Shown here: one piece after another, positions 47,303 to 54,879 of the stretch
How the letters are laid out: each line of letters begins with the position of its first letter
Position numbering within the stretch: position 1 is the first letter of the stretch
Origin: Anarhynchus alexandrinus
Taxonomy: Eukaryota; Chordata; Aves; Charadriiformes; Charadriidae
Assembly: GCA_008711295.1 (NCBI GenBank)
Contig: VUYV01000008.1
Location: 2,245,928-2,309,927, forward strand
DNA: 64,000 bases
Reading direction: 5' to 3'
Position numbers and translations under genes: made by a program
Notes under the pieces: model-generated
The model's input: only the letters and a program-made list of their open reading frames with translations
What the model was told of the DNA's origin: nothing
Database searches by the model: none

Positions 47303-48501
47303 TGGGTGGGTGGGGGGGAAATGCCTTTTAAAGGACCAGGGCGGTGGCCCCACGTCCAGAAGCCTGGCCCGGGGTCAAGGCGGCGCCGGAGCAGTTCAGG
47401 ATCAGTCCCCCGTCCCCCCACCCCGGGCTGGCTGGGGAGAAGGGGGGGGCTCCCCAGCAGCGGGTACACTGTCAGGGATAACGGGGCTTGGTCCCCTCTG
47501 CTGTGGGACGCTGCCATCACCCGCAAGGGGACAGCATTCCCCCCTGCCACTTGTGTCCCCCACTATAGGACACAGAGGTCCCACAAGATGGGGGGGAGAG
47601 GGTGGTTTCCCACTGTGCAAAGAGGGAGTGTGTGTGTGTCTCCGTCGTGCCACATGAATGTCCCCTTGGGAGTCCAGGGGACACTGAACGGTGTCCCCCC
47701 AGCTGCTCCGACAGCCGCAGGCAGGGCTGTCTGTCCCCAGGGGTGCAAAACACCCCCCCCCACGCACGCTGCCGTCGGGAGAGGGACCACTCGGGGACAC
47801 AGGGACAGGCACAGGACACATCGCCGTGTCCGTAAACCCTAGGCGGACATGTCTCGCACCCACCATGGCACCTTGTAAAGCACGCGCAGGCACCCACACC
47901 CACAACTCCCGGCGAAGCCGTGTCCCCCATGTCACTCGTGGGCGGGGGGGGCAGTGTGTGTGCATTCACCCCATCTATACATACACCTACACGGGCGCGC
48001 TGCTGCGCACATGGACGGACGTGGCGCGGGCCGGTTGCACGTACCGAGCTCGAGGCGCAGCCGTGCTCCCCTGCGGGACACACGCGTGTCGCCTTCGGAC
48101 ACAGGACGTGCGCCAACCCGCTCTGCGTGCCTTCCGCGGGCGTAAATAACGCGCTCGCCCACAACCGCGCAGCGCGCTTGTGCTCTTGCACGTCCGTGTT
48201 CACTGCGCACACGCTCCGCCACACGTGCACGCGCCTGCGGGCACCGTCGTCCTCTGCGCTCACGTCTGACCTCGCACACGCGCGCCACCATGACCCTATA
48301 AGCTACCAAACCCCCCACGGCGCGGTGACCCACGGAGGGAAGCAAGGTGCGCTGGCAGGCGGCTGCCAGCCCTGCCAAGGGCAGGGGACGGGCAGTGGCC
48401 CTCCGGCTGTCCCCTCGGCCATCTCCGAGGGCTCCGCGCGGGGCGGTGGCCGGGGTGGGAGCCCGGCCCTGGGTGAGGATGTGTTTGGGGCGTGAGGCTG
48501 C

Positions 48502-48511
48502 CTGGCACGCA
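48502..48511 (-). promoter_or_regulatory. AHR response element, full consensus
   Basis: TGGCACGCAA on plus is TTGCGTGCCA on minus, a full match. A 9-of-10 match (GGGCGTGAGG) lies just left at 48487-48496. Confidence 0.65.
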
Positions 48512-48995
48512 AGGCAGCAGCTCTGTAACGCTGTTCACATCAGGAGGCACCCTGCCCTCGCCAGGGTTTGGCAGCGAGCACGGAGGAGGCTGGGGAAGGA
48601 AGGAGGGGGGGGGGTGGTGGGGGGCAGAGGAGGGTGCCTGGGAGGGGTGGAAGAAGGGCAGGTGGGTCCTGTGCACCCCTCTGTGCAACCCCAGCTTCTC
48701 CAGCGCTTTGGGATATGATGGATCAGGAGAGGCTGGAAGCCCCATCGCTGCATGGTCCGAAATGCTCAGGGAGGGTCAATCTGCACCCCCTTCTCCCCTC
48801 CCGCTTCCCCCCCCACCACCATGCAGTGGAACTGGGTGGATCTGTGGGGATGGGAGATGCCGGCTGGATCCAACCCGTGAGACGTTGCCCTGCACCTGTG
48901 AAACCCCATCTTGCCTCCCCAAAAGTTGCTCTTCCCCGCTGGGAGGCACGGGCAGGTGAAGCCGGGGCCGGGAGGTCCGCGGAGGTGCCTGGCAA

Positions 48996-49230
48996 TTATC
49001 GGAATGAATATTAGCAGCCGGGGTTTGGTAACTGTTCTTGCCAAGCATTAATGAACAGCGTCACTGCTATTAATGAGCCCGATTAGACCAGATGTTGAAA
49101 GCCTTTATTAAATATTAGCTCAGCTTTTTACCTGGGCCAAATTCCCACTGTACTTTTCAAAGACTGAATGAAGTTTAGGACCGAACCCCAAAGCTCTGGC
49201 TCATTCCTTACGACTAATTAACCTTCCCAG
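48996..49230. other. AT-rich island in GC-rich intergenic DNA
   Basis: Contains several ATTAAT/TTAAT words and a TGTTCT half-site, unlike both flanks. Candidate conserved non-coding element; no gene. Confidence 0.35.
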
Positions 49231-49710
49231 CTCACCCCGGCGGCGCTTCCCAAAGCCCCAAATTTTGCCGCAGCTCGAGCGGCAGCCCCTCTCGCTCCCG
49301 GCACCTCCTGCCAGGCGGCGCGTTGGGTTTTCGGAGGGGGTGAACTGCCCCAGCCTTGCCCTGCGCTGCCCCTTCCACCTCTCCTATCGCTCCGGCTCAC
49401 CTCCTCCCCTCTGCCCCGCCACTCCTCTCCCTCGCTGCCTGTTTGCCACCACCGAGGAAGCCGGGGGAAGCGAGCCAGCCGCCTTCTCACGCGAACCTGG
49501 GCAATCGTTAACCTGAGCCTGGCTCTGCTGCCGGGCTCGGAAGGTCTCGTCGTCACCGCTCTTGCCGGGGAGCAGGGACCTGCCAGATGATTCCCCCGGG
49601 GATGGAGAGGGCTGTGGCTGTGGCTGTCTTGCTGCAAACGCATCCTTGCGGCTCCCAGCGCCTCCGGAGCGGCCACAGAGGTGACAGCCCTCTCCACGTG
49701 GTGGAAGAGT

Positions 49711-50363
49711 TGTTACGGTGTGAGAGAAGCCACGATAATTTATTGTCATTTAGGCAATCGTTCTGTCACCCCATGACCCCTCCCCCCCCGGGAAGGGGAA
49801 TCAGGGACAAACAAGGAAACCCCGAGGGCTGAAACATAAACAGATTTCATAGAATAAGACTAGATAATTAACATTAATAATACTAAAGAACCAATATTGG
49901 TCCTGATACCAATGTAAAATACACAAGGATTATACTCAGCCCGTTCTATCCATAGAAGCTGTGCAGTCCCAGCAGGGGACAGCAAACGGGTGACACTGCG
50001 AGCGCTGTGGCTTCGGGAGGAAGGGAAGGGCTCAGGGCTGCAGCACGGGGGCGAGGAGTTCTCAGGATGGCAGTCGTCATGGGAGAGAGAGAGAACTCCT
50101 TGGCAAACTTTCTAACTTATATCAAATGTGCCATTCATGGTATGAAATAACCCTGTTGGCCACCTTGGATCAAGCGGCCGGCTCTCACTCCTCCTCATCC
50201 CCACGCCTGGTGAGCTCGAAAACACCGAGACCTTGAAACCCGCGCACCATAGCTGGCTATAAAGTCCATATTTTCACCAATTCAGACACTAGAGTCTTCT
50301 AAAAGTGCAGTTTTCCCAAGTATTAGAAGAGAAATTAGTCCTTGGGTTGCTCAAACCAGGACA
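49711..50363 (-). mobile_element. Probable solo LTR of an avian endogenous retrovirus
   Basis: On minus it opens TGTCCTGGTTTGAGCAACC and closes CACACCGTAACA (TG...CA). Inside are a U3-like segment ending near CATACCATGAATGG, a TATA-like TATAAG at 50121-50116 and an AATAAA at 49744-49739. Flanking 5-mers agagt (49706-49710) and acagt (50364-50368) differ by one base and look like an aged target-site duplication. No internal retroviral genes are attached, so it is a solo LTR of about 653 bp. It ends 343 bp upstream of the CYP1A5 TATA box and is in opposite orientation to that gene. Confidence 0.75.
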
Positions 50364-50685
50364 ACAGTCTAGTCAGGCCAGGAAAGGTCTTTGGGGGAAA
50401 CGCTGTCGACCACATCCCATGGGGCAGCGATGCTGGGAGCGTGTCCCCCATCCTCCCCAGGGCAGGGCTCGGGGACCCCCTTCCGCCTCCCCGACTTGAA
50501 CTCTGGGGCAGGTATGTGCTCTGGGCAGGAGGAGTCAATGTTCATCTCTCGGAGCTTGTTGGAACGGAGGAACTATCTGCCCTGGTTTCCTGGGCTGGCT
50601 CCAGCCAGGCTCAACCCCGTTTGTTAATGGGTAGCTATTCCCCAGGGCTTTCGTGTCGTGACCCTCCTAGAGATAAACACCCGGC

Positions 50686-50692
50686 CACGCGA
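50686..50692 (-). promoter_or_regulatory. Proximal AHR response element of CYP1A5
   Basis: CACGCGA, TNGCGTG on minus, begins 20 bp upstream of the first T of the TATA box. Confidence 0.55.
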
Positions 50693-50705
50693 TGAGGGGA
50701 GCGCA

Positions 50706-50711
50706 TATAAA
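50706..50711 (+). promoter_or_regulatory. CYP1A5: CYP1A5 TATA box
   Basis: CATATAAAGC, the same decamer as in the divergent CYP1A4 promoter. Start of transcription expected near 50736. Confidence 0.8.
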
Positions 50712-50724
50712 GCCATGGCCTTAG

Positions 50725-50768
50725 GTCCAGGCAGCAGGAGAAGAAAGTCCAGGAGGCAGGAGAAGAAG
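50725..50768. repeat. 22-bp tandem duplication at the CYP1A5 start site
   Basis: Two 22-bp copies, 50725-50746 and 50747-50768, each starting gtccagg and containing gcaggagaagaa; three mismatches by eye. Confidence 0.8.
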
Positions 50769-50838
50769 GTCCCTCTGCCAGACACCCTCTGCCTATCTTT
50801 GCAGGAAAGCCAGCCCGGTCTATCACAAGGACCTGCAG
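50736..50838 (+). other. CYP1A5: CYP1A5 non-coding exon 1 (predicted)
   Basis: Start estimated 30 nt from the TATA box; end at donor CCTGCAG|gtagat. Intron 1 runs to 51452. Confidence 0.5.
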
Positions 50839-50848
50839 GTAGATGACA

Positions 50849-50873
50849 TGTGTGTGTGTGTGTGTGTGTGTGT
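50849..50873. repeat. (TG)n microsatellite in CYP1A5 intron 1
   Basis: About twelve TG units starting 11 bp after the predicted exon 1 donor. Confidence 0.9.
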
Positions 50874-51452
50874 TCAAGCATGGGCATAGGACCAGGAAGG
50901 TCCTATTTGAGTCTGAAGGAGAAATTCGTGTGCCAGGTTCTCCCCTCCCTCCCCTGCCATACGTTCCCACATGGCGGCCCCATGGCATTCCTGCTCTCCA
51001 TGCCCCCACGCACCGGTGGCCACCCAGCAAGATCCAGCCCGCTGGCTGTAAATCCTCACAGGTTTGGTGAAGATGGTGCCAGCTTCGTTGAGGAGTTACG
51101 GTTCCTCCCCTCTTGCCTCCCGGCGCTTTTTTGAGCTGCAGTTCTCCGTGCCTTGTCTCCCCTGGGCAGGAGCCATGGCTGTCCCAGCGGGTGCTGGAGT
51201 CTTCTGCAGGGGAAGGGATGCTGTTACAGGCTCGGGGGGGGTTGAGGTTTCCCTTAAGAGATGGGTGTGTTTGGAGTCTTTACAGGTCTCCAGCTTTTGC
51301 TCCTTGAAAACCCCCAAGTGCTGCTCAGGCAGCTCCATCACCCTGAACTGTTTAAGGGCACTTGGTGGCCTTTCTCGCCATGAGGAATATCTGCAGGACT
51401 CAACCTCTTGCTAATCCTGGCTCTTCACCACGCTTCTGCTTAACTCCTGTAG

Positions 51453-52319
51453 GGTTCCTGCATGCCGGCAACAATGAATGCTGCGATGTCGCTGGTGGGA
51501 AGCCAAGGCGTTGTCTCGGCCACCGAGGTCCTCCTCGCAGCTGCCGTCTTCTGCCTGGTCTTCCTGCTCATCCAGTCCCTCCAGCAGCACGTGCCCAAGG
51601 GGCTGAAGAGCCCCCCAGGACCCAGAGGCTACCCCATCCTCGGCAATGTGCTGGAGATGAGGAAGGACCCATACCTGGCCCTGACCAGGCTGAGCCAGAA
51701 GTACGGGGACGTGATGGAGATCAGGATCGGCACCCGGCCCGTGCTGGTGCTGAGCGGGCTGGAGACCATCCGGCAAGCATTGGTGAAGCAAGGAGAAGAC
51801 TTCATGGGGCGCCCTGACCTCTACACCTTCCGCAATGTTGCGGATGGGCAGAGCCTGGCCTTCAGCCCCGACTCAGGGGAGGTGTGGAAAGCCCGCAGAA
51901 AGCTGGCCCAGAATGCCCTGAAGACCTTCTCCATCGCCCCCAGCCCTACTTCCTCTTCCACCTGCCTCCTGGAGGAGCATGTCTCCAAGGAGGCTGACTA
52001 CCTGGTCACCAAATTCCTGCAGCTGATGAATGAGGAGAAGAGCTTTGACCCTTACCGTTACCTGGTGGTCTCTGTGGCGAACGTCATCTGCGGCATGTGC
52101 TTTGGCAAGCGCTATGACCACAATGACCAAGAGCTGCTCAGTATAGTGAATGTAAGTGAGCAGTTTGGTGACGCCGCTGCTGCTGGCAACCCCGCTGACT
52201 TCATCCCTGTGCTTCAGTATCTTCCCAGCCGCACCATGAGTTTATTTAAAGATTTCAACAAGCGGTTCCTCCATTTCCTGCAGAAGATTGTCAAAGAGCA
52301 CTACGAGACCTATGACAAG
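51453..52319 (+). CDS. CYP1A5: CYP1A5 exon 2 (ATG exon)
   Basis: Acceptor actcctgtag, nine untranslated bases, ATG at 51462, donor GACAAG|gtaaga. SRS-1 reads [15 protein letters not shown]. Confidence 0.95.
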
Positions 52320-54757
52320 GTAAGAGCTTGCAGGACCCTCATCTGTACCAGAGATGTGCTCCTGCTCTGTGTCCCCCTCCATTAGCGAGTTGTTTTTCTT
52401 CTTGCAGCCAAGTGTCCATGGACATCTATGTTCTTGCAGGTAGTGCTGCGAGTCCAGCTGTAGTCTCACTCATCTGTAATCTCTCGTGCAGCCCAGTACT
52501 GCAGTCCTCCTTCTCCTCCACAGCCCTGTGTGATAGGGGTTTGTTGGTTGAACACCTGATCTGTCAGCAGAGCCACGTGCCACAGGTTCCCTGGAGAACC
52601 ATCTCCTTGTTTTCATAGATTGCAAAAGCAGTAGGGACCACGGAGGATGAAAGATGAGGTTCTCCAGAGCTCATATGACCCGGGGATCCCCCAACAGCAA
52701 ATTGTTGCTCAGTAACACTCGTTCTTCTGCCAGTTCTGCTGCCATGCCTTGTCTTCTCTTCCTCTCAGAACAACATCCGAGACATCACTGACTCCCTCAT
52801 TGAGCAGTGCACGGAGAAAAAAGTGGAAGCAAATGGCACCACGCAGATCCCTAAGGGGAAGATTGTCAACCTTGTGAATGACCTCTTCGGAGCAGGTATC
52901 TTTTCCCACCAGTCTCTCAGCTTCTGCAGATTTTCTCAGGTTCCTGGTGTTAGTGCTCTGCCTGACCCATCTTTGTCCAGCACCAGGCAGCCAGTTTGAG
53001 TCTAAGCACTCGCTCTTCTGCTCATTGATCTTCCTGGACCTTCCAAAGTCCCTAGAGACCATCATGGGACATTAGCACTGGAAAGAGGCTTCAGGAAAAA
53101 GCAAAGGGTACAGCTTATAGCTCAGTCAAGCTTCACAAGCCAGGGTGGCTTTTCCTGGTTGAGGGAGATGTCTATTGACTGATTCACCTTTGAGTTACTC
53201 TGGAAACTCCCCCGATTCCAAAGAAATTATACAAACCTGACATAACCCAAGGGTGAATCAAGATGAACGAGGGAAGAATATTTTAGCAACGGGACAGAAA
53301 CCCCAGTCTTACCTTGTGCCTCGCATGCCCTCTGCCGTCTTAGCCGTCCAAGACCACTCCACGTGATGGTTAGGCAGCAAGCCATGTGCCCTGTGTGTTG
53401 TGCAGACCTCATCTACATACTTTCTGCTTTGACCAGGCTTTGACACCGTGACAACTGGCCTGTCCTGGAGCCTCATGTATCTCGTGACGTACCCCCACAT
53501 CCAGAAGAAGATCCAGGAAGAACTGGGTGAGTCCATGATCCTGTTTCCATTGGGACCAAAACCTCTCAGGCAAGGGCTGACCCCAACCCACTCTCCCTCT
53601 TCTTGACCTCCCGCAGACCAGACCATTGGCCGGGAGAGAAGACCAAGGCTGTCAGACCGGGGCACGCTGCCCTACACAGAAGCCTTTATCTTGGAGATGT
53701 TCAGGCACTCCTCCTTCCTGCCCTTCACCATCCCACACAGGCAAGTGCTGAGGTTGCGAAGGAAGTGGAGGGACAAGGTGGACTTGAGGCATCTTGCTAC
53801 AGCCACCCCCGCGGTGGTGTGGTGAGAGGCAGGGAGGTTATGATTGACTTGTGGAATGATCATCGTGGACATGGGGAGCTCACAGCTCTTGTGCAGGGCA
53901 ATGTGGGAGCTCCCAAAGAGCAACCCTTGCCTTCTGCTGACCACCCGAAGTTACTCCACCCAGGTCAGGTAGGGCTTGCCCAGTCCAGCTCATGGACAAT
54001 GCAACAGCCCCTCATAGAGCCATCTCTTTGGGCCACATCCTTACTTCAGCAGCAGCAGGAGCAAAATAATAGTCCCCTGAGGAGGCAGAAGAACCTTTTT
54101 GCTTCCCAAACTCTCAGAGTCTTTTCCTTCTCCAGCACAACCAGGGACACGGTGCTGAATGGCTACTACATCCCAAAGGACCGCTGCGTGTTTGTCAACC
54201 AGTGGCAAGTGAATCATGACGAGTAAGTACCCTCTTGGGCAGAAAGCCTCCTGCAGCAACATGCAGGCCCCTTCCTGGACAGTTATCTTCCTAGGCAGAA
54301 GTGGGGCCAACCTGCTTTAGGTGAAAAGGGAGCAGGTAAGGTATCTACTAAATTCAGGGATGTTCTTACTGACAGCTTCCACCTTCCAATGTCCCCCCTA
54401 CACCCATGTCCAGGAGACAATATCTCAGCATCTGGTGTTTTCCCTTCCAGGAGACTTTGGAAGGATCCACAGATCTTCAACCCAGAGCGTTTCCTCAATG
54501 CTGAAGGGACCGAAGTGAACAAAGTGGATGGGGAGAAGGTGCTGATTTTCGGCTTGGGGAAAAGGAGGTGCATTGGGGAACCCATTGCCAGGTGGCAGAT
54601 CTTCCTTTTCCTGTCCACCTTGCTCCAGCAGCTGGAGTTCAGCATCTGCAATGGCAAGAAGGCCGACATAACACCGCTGTATGGCCTGGCCCTGAAGCAC
54701 AAAAGATGTGAGCACTTCCAGGTCAAGCAGCGCTTCCCCATGAAGAGCATGGACTGA
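51462..54757 (+). CDS. CYP1A5: Cytochrome P450 1A, CYP1A2/CYP1A5 type, 530 aa
   Basis: A microsomal haem-thiolate mono-oxygenase, the divergent partner of the minus CYP1A gene. Coding exons: 51462-52319, 52769-52895, 53437-53526, 53617-53740, 54136-54222, 54451-54757, which is 1593 nt, each exon equal in length to its paralogue. It has the same anchor, PPGPRGYP hinge, AGFDT (328-332), EMFR (385-388) and the haem loop [11 protein letters not shown] with Cys469. The start is the first ATG in exon 2, with two further in-frame ATGs at codons 5 and 9. Intron 5 uses a GC donor. By position (CSK side, plus strand) and the IFLFL segment it is the CYP1A2/CYP1A5 counterpart; the exact name is uncertain. 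A proximal AHR element and TATA box imply inducibility. Confidence 0.93.
52769..52895 (+). CDS. CYP1A5: CYP1A5 exon 3
   Basis: Acceptor tcctctcag, donor GAGCAG|gtatct. It encodes [18 protein letters not shown] and LVNDLFGA. Confidence 0.95.
53437..53526 (+). CDS. CYP1A5: CYP1A5 exon 4
   Basis: 90 nt, acceptor tttgaccag, donor GAACTGG|gtgagt. It encodes [20 protein letters not shown]. Confidence 0.95.
53617..53740 (+). CDS. CYP1A5: CYP1A5 exon 5, followed by a GC splice donor
   Basis: 124 nt, acceptor cctcccgcag. The donor is CACAG|gcaagt: GC instead of GT with an otherwise strong consensus. It encodes the helix K segment with EMFR. Confidence 0.94.
54136..54222 (+). CDS. CYP1A5: CYP1A5 exon 6
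   Basis: 87 nt, acceptor ttctccag, donor GACGA|gtaagt. It encodes [20 protein letters not shown]. Confidence 0.95.
54451..54757 (+). CDS. CYP1A5: CYP1A5 exon 7 (haem-binding)
   Basis: Acceptor tcccttccag, stop TGA at 54755-54757. It encodes [20 protein letters not shown] and [20 protein letters not shown], ending RFPMKSMD. Confidence 0.96.
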
Positions 54758-54854
54758 GCAGTGGGCTTACCCATTGCCCAGACATTGCCAGGAGGCAAAG
54801 ACCTGAGTGTCCTTGTAGCAAAGCTCGGTCTAGTACTATTTTGTGGAATGATAC

Positions 54855-54860
54855 AATAAA
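54855..54860 (+). terminator. CYP1A5: CYP1A5 polyadenylation signal AATAAA
   Basis: Canonical hexamer 98 nt past the stop; a very short 3' UTR compared with CYP1A4. Just beyond lies a 19-bp duplication (gttggatattccatca at 54940 and 54959). Confidence 0.8.
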
Positions 54861-54879
54861 CTGAAGACATTGAAACTCC

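Larger units (their letters stand above)
46001..49710. other. CYP1A4-CYP1A5 shared upstream region
   Basis: Very GC-rich, with long G runs and many GCGTG cores, between divergent CYP1A promoters. Long open frames here are artefacts of high GC and show no protein-like conservation. An AT-rich island lies at 48996-49230. Confidence 0.7.

Noticed and set aside
46602..47657. 351-codon open frame in the CYP1A intergenic region, with others nearby on both strands
   Set aside because: Gly/Pro/Arg-rich with several overlapping frames open at once, as expected when stop codons are scarce in GC-rich DNA; no domain, and AHR elements lie inside it.
50258..50263. Plus-strand TATAAA inside the LTR as a CYP1A5 promoter
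   Set aside because: LTR orientation is minus, and the box at 50706 is shared with the paralogue and correctly spaced from exon 1.
51411..52130. Open frames antisense to CYP1A5 exon 2, and the matching ones antisense to CYP1A4 (44087-44992)
   Set aside because: They mirror the coding exon and appear in both paralogues because the sense strand is homogenised; shadows.
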